The notes below the pieces were generated by a model. The model saw only the letters and a program-made list of their open reading frames with translations. It was not told the DNA's origin and did no database searches. Position numbers and translations under genes: made by a program. A stretch of DNA of 46,201 nt from JADFRD01 sp964491015 (lineage in GTDB: Bacteria; Fidelibacterota; Marinisomatia; Marinisomatales; TCS55), in the NCBI GenBank assembly GCA_964491015.1, contig CAZBEY010000010.1, positions 1 to 46,201 of the forward strand, in the 5' to 3' direction. The stretch's first letter is position 1. Each line of letters starts with the position of its first letter. Positions 17,537 through 27,100 of this stretch are shown piece by piece.

Positions 17537-19261
17537 ATGAAACCAATTACACTGCTATTTTTCTTATCGGTTCTTTTTGGTGCTCCAGATAAATATGCCC
17601 TTGCTCTTTATCATTTTAATCTCCAATATGTTGCAGGAAATCATGAAATAGAAAGACGAATTATTGAAGAGTCGGTTATTCCTTTATTTGATTTCTATGA
17701 GGCACACCCATCTTATAAAGGAGATTTTGAAATCCAGGCCTGGGCCCTGGAAATCATGGATCAACAATATCAACCTGAATTGGCTCAACTGAGATCATTA
17801 ATTGATCGAGGCCAGCTGGAATTAATTGTGGTTCATTATTCAGATCAATTTTTTATTGGCTATCCGGCGCTGGATATGAAGAAATCGGTTGAAATATCTG
17901 ACAAAATACTAAAAAGGTTGAACCTGAAACGAACAAGAATATTTCTGGGTCAGGAAATCCAATATACTGCCGGCATTATTTCTGCACTTAATGATCAATA
18001 TGATATGATCAGCTTGAGCGGGAACCCCTACAGTTACTATTTAGAAAATGCGTATCCCCTGATGACGGAAACATTTCATGGAAAGGAAATGCTTATTTTC
18101 CCGGGAGGCGGGAAAAAAGATCTGGGCTGGTGTCAATGGGATTGGGCATTTTTTGATGATGGTGAAGTGTTCAGTACCAAAGATTACAGAAGTAATTTTT
18201 ATCGGGTTCCTGAATGGGAAAAAGCCAATATGGAAAAATTCAGTCAACTGGCTGAAAAAGGATATGAATTCCTTACCATATCTGAATTCAGTCAACTGCT
18301 GCTGGACCATGGCTATCAACCACCCCCAATGGAATACCTCCCGGAAGGAACATGGAATATGGACGGAGGCGGCCCTTATAATTGGTTAGGGAAACAACGG
18401 AGCGGAAATGAAAAAGATGGCCTGACACGAGCCCGAAATTTCATCACCCGCGGGGAAGTGATGGTGGCAGAGCAATGGCTGAAACGATCCGGAAAAAACC
18501 ATCCTCCTTATTCGGATATTTTGGAGAAAGCCTGGAAACATCTACTTTTGTCCGAAGTCTCTGATGCGTCCGGTTGGTCCCCCTGGCCCATCGAAGTGGA
18601 ATATGCAGACCTCCACGCAGACACAGCGGAAGGGTTGGCAAGAGAAGTGATGGGGGCGTTAATGGATGACCATACTTCCACGGTAATCGATACCCGGAAT
18701 CAAAATCACCATTTTAGACTGAAAAAAATGATGGTTACCCCGTTGGATACCCTACCCGTCTCGATCCAATTCAGTGGAAAATCATGGGATATGGACCTTC
18801 AAAAAATAGAAAGAAATTTAATCAAGATCAGTCTGTCGGTTCGGCCCAATGAAGATCGGTCGGCCGAAATTCGATTTCCCTTAAGAGGGAAAAAACATTT
18901 TTATTCTCCACCGATGGGCGAAGATGCTTTAATCAAGATACCAAATGATTTGAAAAATGATCCGATCCTGTCATTATCCAATGGATTATTCACTCTTGGA
19001 AATGGGTGGAACTTGATTAAAGATAATTTTATCGAACACCTTGCCGGAACCTGGAAGTATGAATCCAATACACTTGTTTTCCGGGAAGAAGTTCGTAAAG
19101 ATATTCCTGAGATGAGGATGGATTTTTATCTGGTAAAAGGAACGCCACACAGAGCACTAAAGCTGGCCAATCGTATTAATACCTGGCCAGTTTACCAAGT
19201 TTCTAATACCAACGACCAAATCAATCTAAAGAGATTACTGCCGGAAGAAGGAGTGGAATAG
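17537..19261 (+). CDS. Exported GH57/GH38-like glycoside hydrolase (putative)
   Basis: 574 residues with a short signal peptide (MKPITLLFFLSVLFGAPD). The N-terminal half has the layout of the GH57/GH38 (beta/alpha)7-barrel group: strand one with LALYHFNLQ (22-30), LRSLIDRGQLELIVVHYSDQ (85-104), and RIFLGQEIQYT (134-144), where Glu140 sits where GH57 enzymes have their nucleophile. Later, RARNFITRGEVMVAEQWL and LLLSEVSDASGW resemble the helical region that follows the barrel in GH57 proteins. The C-terminal third is beta-rich. No substrate can be named. It converges with the minus-strand nucleotidyltransferase gene across a 27-base gap. The match is by pattern only, so another polysaccharide hydrolase or deacetylase of the same fold is possible. 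Confidence 0.55.
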   Translation: MKPITLLFFLSVLFGAPDKYALALYHFNLQYVAGNHEIERRIIEESVIPLFDFYEAHPSYKGDFEIQAWALEIMDQQYQPELAQLRSLIDRGQLELIVVHYSDQFFIGYPALDMKKSVEISDKILKRLNLKRTRIFLGQEIQYTAGIISALNDQYDMISLSGNPYSYYLENAYPLMTETFHGKEMLIFPGGGKKDLGWCQWDWAFFDDGEVFSTKDYRSNFYRVPEWEKANMEKFSQLAEKGYEFLTISEFSQLLLDHGYQPPPMEYLPEGTWNMDGGGPYNWLGKQRSGNEKDGLTRARNFITRGEVMVAEQWLKRSGKNHPPYSDILEKAWKHLLLSEVSDASGWSPWPIEVEYADLHADTAEGLAREVMGALMDDHTSTVIDTRNQNHHFRLKKMMVTPLDTLPVSIQFSGKSWDMDLQKIERNLIKISLSVRPNEDRSAEIRFPLRGKKHFYSPPMGEDALIKIPNDLKNDPILSLSNGLFTLGNGWNLIKDNFIEHLAGTWKYESNTLVFREEVRKDIPEMRMDFYLVKGTPHRALKLANRINTWPVYQVSNTNDQINLKRLLPEEGVE

Positions 19262-19288
19262 GTCAATCTCGTTATATTTCTCCATTAA

Positions 19289-19759
19289 TTATTTTGATTC
19301 CCGAATTTTTTCAAAGATTTCAGTAGTACTATATCCGGATCTGAATGGAATAATTCTTACTTCCCCTCCATGGTCAATAACAATGTCCGCTCCAACGACG
19401 GCTTTAGGTGTATAATCTCCTCCTTTTGCTAAAATATCCGGTAATAAAGTCCGAATAATTTCAATCGGTGTCTCCTGATCAAAAACGACAACCAAATCTA
19501 CTGATTCCAATGCATCGAGAATAATTGCCCTGTCTTCTTGGGTTTGAATAGGTCGTGAGGCTCCTTTTAGTAATTGAACCGAATGATCGCTATTGAGAGC
19601 CAAAACGAGCCTGTCTCCGCAAGCTTTCGCTTCCTTTAAATATTCCACATGACCCCTGTGAAGGATGTCGAAACATCCATTTGTAAATACAATAGTATTT
19701 CCGGAAGATTTCCACTCTTCCACTTGTTTTTTTGCAGCTTCCCAATTTTTTTCAATCAT
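19289..19759 (-). CDS. hldE: D-glycero-beta-D-manno-heptose 1-phosphate adenylyltransferase (HldE C-terminal domain type)
   Basis: 156 residues, a free-standing version of the adenylyltransferase domain; the ribokinase-like N-terminal domain of bifunctional HldE is absent. Family signature is complete: FTNGCFDILHRGHVEYL with nucleotide-binding HRGH at 34-37, LALNSDHSVQLLKG, RPIQTQEDRA, VVFDQETP, AKGGDY (111-116), and GYSTTEIFEKI at the C-terminus. It makes ADP-heptose from heptose 1-phosphate and ATP for the lipopolysaccharide inner core, in the cytoplasm. It is the only minus-strand gene between 1 and 37.9 kb and is divergent from the GH20-like gene. With kdsD nearby it indicates an LPS-bearing cell. 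The heptose kinase must be encoded elsewhere. Confidence 0.88.
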   Translation of the reverse strand: MIEKNWEAAKKQVEEWKSSGNTIVFTNGCFDILHRGHVEYLKEAKACGDRLVLALNSDHSVQLLKGASRPIQTQEDRAIILDALESVDLVVVFDQETPIEIIRTLLPDILAKGGDYTPKAVVGADIVIDHGGEVRIIPFRSGYSTTEIFEKIRESK

Positions 19760-19870
19760 AATTAAATCAGTTTCTTTTTAATTTTTATAACAAAATTATC
19801 GAAATACGAATCCTTGTTAATCCTAAATTTGGAAGTAAATATACCATTGACAAACAAATTTCTTAAATTC

Positions 19871-19885
19871 TAATTATCCTAATTA
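19871..19885. promoter_or_regulatory. TAATTA-TCC-TAATTA inverted repeat in a divergent intergenic region
   Basis: Two TAATTA half-sites separated by TCC lie in the 173-base AT-rich gap between hldE and the GH20-like gene. The same 14 bases (TAATTATCCTAATT) occur at 44125-44138. It could be an operator, but base composition makes chance plausible. No clear promoter consensus was found in the rest of this gap. Confidence 0.25.
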
Positions 19886-19932
19886 TTTACTAAGTACAGA
19901 TAAATAGGATTCACTAGACTAATAAAATAACA

Positions 19933-22278
19933 ATGAAAATATTCATCCAAATCTTCAAAACAATACTGCTTACTGTACTCATCAATTCATATTCAATCAA
20001 TTTATTTGGACAGGAAAATTCCCAGTCAATTGATTTGACCCATACAACAATAGTGGTTAGAAAAGGTCTGCGGCCATTGGTGGAACAGACAGCAGCTATC
20101 GTTTTGGCTGAAGAAGTTGAAAGACGGACAGGTATCCATTGGGAAACATCTACAGGAAAACCAAAAACCGGAAAGGCTATTTTCATTAACATCGGAAATA
20201 AAATAAATCATGATATCGTTTCCAAAAGTGAAAGTTTTACTCTCTCAACCGAAAAAACGAATATTAGAATTCTTGGATCGGATCCTAAAGGAGTTCTGAA
20301 CGGTATCGGAAAATTTCTGCGTTCCATAGAAATGGTACCGGGGAAAATAATTTTAAAACAACCCTTGAATATTTCATCTTCACCCAATCATAAAATTCGC
20401 GGTCATCAACTGGGTTATAGACCAACGGCCAATTCTTACGATGCCTGGACGCCGGAACAATATGATCAATATATCCGTGAATTGGCTATTTTCGGCGTCA
20501 ATGCCATTGAGAATATTCCCTTATCCGGAGGGCAGAGTCCGATGATGCCCATATCCCGGAAAAAAATGAATCGTGCATTGGGAAATATTTGTGAAAAATA
20601 CGGCGTGCAGTACTGGGTGTGGACTCCGGCAACTGTAGACTTGAGTGACTCCACCAAAAGGGCCGATCATTTATTGGAACATGAAGCATTTTATGAAGAT
20701 TGCACAAAATTGGATGCAGTCTTTTTCCCGGGAGGTGATCCGGGGAATAACCATCCCAAATATGTGATGCCCTTTTTGGATGAAGCTTCTGCATTACTGA
20801 AAAAACACCATCCACACGCCAAAGTTTGGATGTCCTTACAAGGATTTGATGAGGAAGAGACCGATTATTTTTTCCAATGGATTAGGGAAAATCAACCCGA
20901 ATGGTTTGGAGGCGCTGTTGGCGGACCTTCCAGCCCACCTCTCCCCTTTTTACGGGCGCAATTACCATCGCAATATATGCTCCGGGATTATCCGGACATT
21001 ACCCACACTGTCCGGGCTCAATATCCCACCGTATGGATTGATCCTGCCTTCGCTTTTACATCAGGCCGGGAAGGAACCAATCCGGAACCGGTATATTACA
21101 GTACCATTTTCCATCATAATGAACAATATATTAATGGCTTTATTACCTATTCTGACGGCATTCATGATGATGTGAATAAATTTGTTTACAGTATGTTGGG
21201 TTGGAATCATCGCATGGATGTCAGCGAGGCCGTCCGGGAATATACCCGATTCTTTTTCGGTTCTTCCTTATCTCCAACCATCTCCCGGTTGATTTTTTCT
21301 CTGGAATCCAATTGGGCGGGACCTCTCATTGAAAACAAGGGAGTGAAATCGAACTTGGAGAAAATACAATTGATTGAAAAATCCAATCCGGAATTAGGCG
21401 ATAACTGGCGGTGGCAACTTATTCAATTGAAAGGATATTATGATGCTTTTCTCCAAGAAAGGTTATTATACGAACAAGGATTAGAAAAAGAAGTTAATCT
21501 TGTTTTATCCAAGGCAAATGAAATGGGTGCAGATCAAGCCATAGATCAAGCACGATCTATATTTTCCCGTGTCGATGATCACCACATTCACCCAGAGCTC
21601 CGACAAAAAATTATTGACTTGTGTGAACGGTTGAATCAAAGTGTCGGTTATCAGAGCAGTGTACCAAAATACGGAGCCAGCAACCCGGAAAGAAGCGCAG
21701 TGCTGGATTATATCGATTACCCGTTAAACAATCGCTGGTGGGTGGAAGACCAATTGACTGAAATTGAGAAAATAAATTTTGAGGAAGAAAAAATCGCCCG
21801 GCTGAAAATTATATGGAAATGGGAAAATCCCGGTCCTGGGAGTTTTTATGATGATATGGGAAATGTTGAGAAGTCTGACCATGTTCTGCGAGGAAAACCA
21901 TTTTCCGAAGATCCCCTCATGGTGACCAATCCAAACCCTGATTTTATGTGGTGGAATAATGGAATGGCTCGTGTACGTCAATCCTGGATCAGTAAAATGG
22001 ACTGGCCGGTGGGTCTTCAATATGATCATCTGGACACATCAGCAATTTATATCCTCCAAACCACGGGGTACGGCCAATGTCTGGTCAGTGTAAATGGTGA
22101 ACATATTCATCCAACCATCGATGGGCAAGGGATTGGAGAAATCAAGGAATTTCCAATTCCAAAAGAGCTGTACAAAAGTGGTTCAATTACTCTAACCTTT
22201 GATGTCCCTTACGAACCTGACATTAATTGGCGTCAGCAATCTCGCTTAAGCGAAGTTTGGTTAATCATGAAAAAATGA
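19933..22278 (+). CDS. Putative exported glycoside hydrolase with GH20/GH67-like N-terminal domain and TIM barrel
   Basis: 781 residues with a signal peptide (about 1-26). The N-terminal domain (about 35-150) has the GH20b/GH67N pattern: EQTAAIVLAEEVERRTG (51-67), then ILGSDPKGVLNGIGKFLR (113-130). The barrel begins at IRGHQLGYRP (155-164) and contains WTPEQYDQYIRELAIFGVN, YWVWTPATVDL, VFFPGGDPGNNHPK (263-276), VWMSLQGF and NGFITYSDGIHDD. The C-terminal ~120 residues look like a beta-sandwich (AIYILQTTGYGQCLVSVNGE). The domain order is that of hexosaminidase-like or glucuronidase-like enzymes, but I see no family-specific catalytic signature (no GH20 DE pair), so the substrate is open. In this setting a GlcNAc-releasing partner for NamZ is an attractive guess. 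ATG at 19933 has no SD. Confidence 0.6.
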   Translation: MKIFIQIFKTILLTVLINSYSINLFGQENSQSIDLTHTTIVVRKGLRPLVEQTAAIVLAEEVERRTGIHWETSTGKPKTGKAIFINIGNKINHDIVSKSESFTLSTEKTNIRILGSDPKGVLNGIGKFLRSIEMVPGKIILKQPLNISSSPNHKIRGHQLGYRPTANSYDAWTPEQYDQYIRELAIFGVNAIENIPLSGGQSPMMPISRKKMNRALGNICEKYGVQYWVWTPATVDLSDSTKRADHLLEHEAFYEDCTKLDAVFFPGGDPGNNHPKYVMPFLDEASALLKKHHPHAKVWMSLQGFDEEETDYFFQWIRENQPEWFGGAVGGPSSPPLPFLRAQLPSQYMLRDYPDITHTVRAQYPTVWIDPAFAFTSGREGTNPEPVYYSTIFHHNEQYINGFITYSDGIHDDVNKFVYSMLGWNHRMDVSEAVREYTRFFFGSSLSPTISRLIFSLESNWAGPLIENKGVKSNLEKIQLIEKSNPELGDNWRWQLIQLKGYYDAFLQERLLYEQGLEKEVNLVLSKANEMGADQAIDQARSIFSRVDDHHIHPELRQKIIDLCERLNQSVGYQSSVPKYGASNPERSAVLDYIDYPLNNRWWVEDQLTEIEKINFEEEKIARLKIIWKWENPGPGSFYDDMGNVEKSDHVLRGKPFSEDPLMVTNPNPDFMWWNNGMARVRQSWISKMDWPVGLQYDHLDTSAIYILQTTGYGQCLVSVNGEHIHPTIDGQGIGEIKEFPIPKELYKSGSITLTFDVPYEPDINWRQQSRLSEVWLIMKK

Positions 22279-22357
22279 CATTAAGTGGAAAATATTGATA
22301 TAAACAAGTTTTCATCACTACATTGTCATAACAACTGTGCTGAAAAAAACCAGAGTG

Positions 22358-23074
22358 ATGGAACGAATTAAATCTACCAATACCGTAATTAAATATCTTG
22401 TTACTGGTGTAATTATAACCTCATTTATATTCCCTCAATTACCCGATAAAACTCAGAGTATCTCTTTTTATACCGGCACCGGTATTCCGATTTTAGGTTT
22501 AAATGATTGGTATAACATCACACCTGTTATTGGAATTCAATATGCATTTCAGAATGACGAAAGCAGTGAAACTATTATTGAATTTCATTATCAGAAATAC
22601 AACCACGGATCAATCGAAAAACGAAAATTTAAGTGGGTTGTGGATTATAATTATTACACAAGTAGTGAAGCAAATGCCAACATGATTTGGAACGATTTTA
22701 TTCTGAAAACCCGAAAATATTTTACTGATAAAACAATTGAGATTGTTGGCAGGGGCGTCATCCCTTCCGTTTCTTACGGAATTGGATTTTACAATTATAC
22801 TCACCGCGTAAAAGGTCTGATATACCCCGGGCAATACAGTCAACCTATAGATGAAAGTAAAACCTTGGAACCCGTCACTGATAGACGGGTCGCGTGGGGC
22901 GGGAATCTTGGTATCGGCGGCATTTCATCCATTAATAAGACGATGTATCTTCATTTCGGTATTAACTACCATGCTTCCATTGGATATTTACGTTCATTCG
23001 AAGATTGGGATTTGCTTGAAGTTGCACCATTGCAATTTTTAACATTTGAATTAGGACTCGCATATAGGTATTAA
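22358..23074 (+). CDS. Hypothetical outer-membrane beta-barrel protein
   Basis: About 238 residues from the ATG at 22358; an in-frame GTG at 22337 is possible. A signal-peptide-like hydrophobic segment (about 12-27, YLVTGVIITSFIF) is followed by a protein with alternating polar and aromatic stretches. These include YTGTGIPILGL, SVSYGIGFYNYTH, YLHFGINYHASIGYL and the terminal FLTFELGLAYRY, whose last aromatic residue is typical of outer-membrane barrel proteins. No family is recognised. It sits 79 bases after the GH20-like gene and 44 bases before a secreted lectin-like protein, all on the same strand. Confidence 0.65.
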   Translation: MERIKSTNTVIKYLVTGVIITSFIFPQLPDKTQSISFYTGTGIPILGLNDWYNITPVIGIQYAFQNDESSETIIEFHYQKYNHGSIEKRKFKWVVDYNYYTSSEANANMIWNDFILKTRKYFTDKTIEIVGRGVIPSVSYGIGFYNYTHRVKGLIYPGQYSQPIDESKTLEPVTDRRVAWGGNLGIGGISSINKTMYLHFGINYHASIGYLRSFEDWDLLEVAPLQFLTFELGLAYRY

Positions 23075-23105
23075 AGATTGAATAGTTGAGAAAACAAAAC
23101 AAACC

Positions 23106-23111
23106 AAGGAG
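23106..23111 (+). promoter_or_regulatory. Strong Shine-Dalgarno site of the lectin-like secreted protein
   Basis: AAGGAG ends seven bases before the ATG at 23119 and fixes that start over the longer open frame from 23086. Most genes in the window lack such a site, so this gene is probably translated more strongly than its neighbours. Confidence 0.7.
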
Positions 23112-23118
23112 AAACAAA

Positions 23119-24114
23119 ATGAAAAAAACGATAATAATGGTAATGACTTTTATGATATTACATACGACTATGTTCGCTTGGCATGAGAGTTTTTCAATCG
23201 ATGCTACCCCAGATATTACTGGTACAGTTACCAGTGATTTAAAATGGACATGGTGGGGTTGGGGAGGCGTTGAAGTCTCGGGAGGAGAACTAATGATGAC
23301 TGTACCTGCTCCAGGAACTGATCCATTTGACAATAATTCCACTTGGCTTCAAATTGATGCAACCTATGATCCAAATACAGCTATAACACCCACTGACTCC
23401 GAGATATGGATAAAATTGAAAATATCCACGACAGGGACACCAACAGATAGGGATCAATTTCATGTTGCTATTGCTGTAGACCCAAATTTTTTAACCAACT
23501 ATAATGTCTATACTGCTGCAGTATTACCAGTCATAAATGGGGTTGGCAGTTATTATTTTGCATTGGATCAAATGGGTGGACCCACCATTAGTGAGGTTAT
23601 TACGTATAACCAATGGTTTTGGAAGAAAATCGTGACAAAAGGTGATACTGTTTCAATATGGACATTTGCAGAAAGTGCAACTCCAACAGATACGGCACAA
23701 TTTGTGTTCACAACTGACAATGTGACAGATCCTGCACCCATGTTAGTTTTGGTGGGTGTCTTTGATGATGATTCCAGTGCACTACACATTGACGACGTTT
23801 ATTATAACGAATCACCCGCCCTTGGGATTGATGATAACGCATCAATCGCTAAAAGCTTTGATTTGAGCCAAAATTATCCAAATCCATTCAACCCGGTCAC
23901 ACACATAAACTATACGGTTCCTGAAGTTGGACCGGTTAAACTTGCTGTATTTAATGTTTTGGGTGATGAGGTCAGTACACTGGTAAATACTGTTGTAACA
24001 CCCGGAGTACACTCAGCCTCGTGGGATGCAGGAGATATGCCGTCAGGAGTTTACTTCTATCGTATTGAAGCAGGCAGTTTTACTCAAACAAGAAAATTAC
24101 TGCTCGTAAAATAA
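23119..24114 (+). CDS. Secreted beta-sandwich (lectin-like) protein with NYPNPFNP sorting tail
   Basis: 331 residues. Signal peptide (MKKTIIMVMTFMILHTTMFA), then a ~230-residue all-beta region: GGELMMTVPAPG, TWLQIDATYDP, EIWIKLKIST, YNQWFWKKIV, ALHIDDVYYNE. Its look is that of a concanavalin/LamG-type jelly roll. The last ~80 residues are a type IX-like sorting domain: LSQNYPNPFNPVTHINYTVP, then FNVLGDEVSTLVN, SGVYFYRIEAG and a KLLLVK end. No catalytic motif is visible; a glycan-binding or surface-coat role is likely. It has the best ribosome-binding site in the window and is followed by the strongest hairpin, so it may be expressed highly and as its own unit. Confidence 0.75.
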   Translation: MKKTIIMVMTFMILHTTMFAWHESFSIDATPDITGTVTSDLKWTWWGWGGVEVSGGELMMTVPAPGTDPFDNNSTWLQIDATYDPNTAITPTDSEIWIKLKISTTGTPTDRDQFHVAIAVDPNFLTNYNVYTAAVLPVINGVGSYYFALDQMGGPTISEVITYNQWFWKKIVTKGDTVSIWTFAESATPTDTAQFVFTTDNVTDPAPMLVLVGVFDDDSSALHIDDVYYNESPALGIDDNASIAKSFDLSQNYPNPFNPVTHINYTVPEVGPVKLAVFNVLGDEVSTLVNTVVTPGVHSASWDAGDMPSGVYFYRIEAGSFTQTRKLLLVK

Positions 24115-24120
24115 TCACAT

Positions 24121-24153
24121 ATCAGACTACCCCGATTCTCGGGGTGGTCTGAT
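24121..24153 (+). terminator. 15-bp stem-loop after the lectin-like gene
   Basis: ATCAGACTACCCCGA (24121-24135) pairs with TCGGGGTGGTCTGAT (24139-24153) around a TTC loop, with a single T-G wobble. It starts six bases after the stop codon and 12 bases before the next gene's first ATG. No T-run follows, but stem strength and position support transcription termination or 3'-end protection. Confidence 0.75.
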
Positions 24154-24164
24154 ACAGATATTCC

Positions 24165-27100
24165 ATGACTTTGACCATGAAAGCAAAAAGGGTCTTTATT
24201 GCCCTTGCAATTATCTCAATCCTATTCCCCTTGAGTTTGTTTGGCGGCATAACAGGAAAAATAAATGGTCATGTTAAAGACCAAAATGGGCAAATATTGT
24301 CGGGAGCCAACATTCTGTTGACTGGAACCAACCGCGGAGCAGCAGCAGATAAAAATGGGTATTTTGTTATCTTGAACGTGGCACCCGGTTCTTACAGCGT
24401 AACTGCACAAATGATTGGGTATAAATCCCTTACAATAAAAAATATTAAAGTCAATCCTGACAGAACAACCATCGTCAACTTTACCATGAATGAAGAAGCT
24501 ATTGAAGGTGAAGAAGTTATTGTCGTGGCTGAAAAACCCCGTGTAGAGGTGGATCGAACTTACAGCGAATATATTATTACGTCTGAAGATATAGAACGAT
24601 CCGTTATAGTAAAAAGCGTGAGTGAGCTTATCGCATTGGAACCTGGGATGGACGTCAACGGACGGGGAATGATTCGAGGAGGTGATATGAATTCCATTGC
24701 TGCAGATGTGGTGTATTACGTCGATGGCGTTAAAATGATTAGCAATGATGGATTGAATCTTCACAATTATACCGGTGTGGGTAAATATGATATAGAATCC
24801 ATTTCGATCCTCACCGGTGGACTTAGTGCAGAATATGGAAATGCCCAAGCCGGGATCATTAACATTGTGACCAAAGAAGGAACGGACGCTTTTCATGCCA
24901 ATATTGAATACACAAATGAACTAGCCGGCAAACATCATTGGGGACCCAATTATTTTAACTCACCGGAACATCGAGGCCATATGCATTGGACTGATACAGA
25001 TTGGGTGAGTGAAATCGATAGTTCAACCGGAGACCTCGTCCATAAAAAAATTGATTATATACAAAATTGGGGGAGCGCCATACAGGGAAATTTGGCTGGA
25101 CCCATCACGAAGAATATTTCCTTCTTCCTGGGGGGTCGAACTTCAAACGAAGCCATAAATGGAATAAGCCCCCTTTCCCATGTAGCGGACAATTTTAACG
25201 GGACCTGGAAATTATCATTTAACCTCCATCCCAAAATCGCTTTCAAACTTGGCGGATTATATTCCAGTAGCTGGGGATTTAATTCGGGTGGAGGAACAGC
25301 AGGAATTCGAAGTGGGGGAAAAAATATTTTCCTGCCAATGAATGAAGCAGCTGCCGGGAAAACAGTTAATATAGATCAAATGAATTATTTGTCCTTCACT
25401 CATATGTTGAGCGAAAAAACATATTATGAATTGCGTATTTCAAATTCTGTCAATACTCAAACACCGGAAGATACACCCGATTCCACAACAGGGATTCGAA
25501 CGGATGAGGATAAATGGTTTTATCTACCCAGAAAAATAAATGCCTTTACAAAAGGAGAGCGAGCACGTTTTGAAGTGAAATTTGATTTTTCAACACAATT
25601 GAATCAAAATAATTTTCTAAAGACAGGGTTTGATTATACGGAATACGATGTTTGGGCAGTCAATTATAGTGATATATTAAACAAAAGATCATTTTCATTC
25701 ATTGGGAATCATCACACCTTAGAATCTCCTGTTAAACCAAAACAATTTGCCTGGTACATTCAGGATAAAATGGAATACAAAGGTTTGGTCATCAATGCCG
25801 GAATACGGTTGGATCGTTTTGATCCGAATACCAAATATCCGGTAACCACTGCCATGGGAGCATCGGATTTCTTTTTTAATTCATTTACGCGATTTAATTA
25901 TGATTCTCTCCAAGCATTTGGACTACTCAAAAAGGTGGAACCCATCACAGCCTGGAGTCCTCGCATCGGTGTTGCACACCCCATAACCAGCCGGTCCATG
26001 ATCCATTTCTTTTACGGTCATATTTATCAATTGGCCAGTTTTTATACTTTATATGGAGAATATTGGTCAAATGATGGTACAAGAGACAAGGATAAGAATG
26101 ACAATGGTATGACTGATCCTACTGAAATATACAATACAATTGAGGAGGGGAATTTTGGTAACCCGAGACTTCAGTATGAAAAAACGATAAGCTTTGAGCT
26201 TGGTTTTGATTGGAATTTTTATGCTGACTATGTTCTGGCTCTTTCTACATTTTACAAAAGTTCCAACAACCAGGTCAGCAGCCCCGGATCAGTACAACTC
26301 AATTGGTGGGATCCGGCGAAACAGATGTTTGATTTTCAGTTTACCCACATGGCGGGAAATGGTATCCACGAAGATATTCAGGGATTTGAATTAAGTTTAA
26401 AGAAAAATTTCAATCAAAACTTTGGATTCAGCTTATCCTATAATTTACAGTGGGCTGTTCAGGGTGAAGCTGGTATTGGGAGTCAATTTTGGATACCGGA
26501 TTCCCAATTCGTTGTAGATGGCCATTTTTGGACACAATATTCTGTTAACGATGATGGTTCTGAAAGCCCCCGGCCATTATTTCCGTTCTTTTTGGTTAAT
26601 TCTTATGCGTCAAAGGCAAATACATTTATCGATTCTTTAAAATCGTTGGGTTTGGAAGTTAACCAATTGGATTCGACAGGTTTGTGGGTTGTGGAATTTT
26701 GGGGAGGAACTGAAGAGCAGCCCAAACCGGATGCAGATATTCGCAGCTATGGAAAGGCACAACTGTTTTTTGCAACTCCCGATAAATTCGGCCCATGGGG
26801 ATTATTGGGAAATATTACCATTAATATGATTTACAAAATGTCAACCGGCACCCCTTTTGATTATTCACCTCCCAATAAACCAAATGAATGGCGCAATGGT
26901 CCATTAACAACACAGACTGATTTAAGTTTTGAAAAAATATTCTTTAAAAAAGGTAACTATCAAACAACTTTATTTATTCAGGTATCCAATTTATTTAATC
27001 AAAGAGACGTCCGTGGAGATGGAACTTTCAAATCAATTTATGGAACAGAATATATTCGTTGGGGGATGGAGACACCCCGTCCTGATAATGAGTTGTATCA

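Noticed and set aside
24222..24896. 224-codon minus-strand open frame inside the second TonB receptor gene
   Set aside because: Lies wholly within a clear receptor domain on the other strand; its sequence (His/Phe/Cys-rich, no recognisable motif) is what a reversed frame gives.
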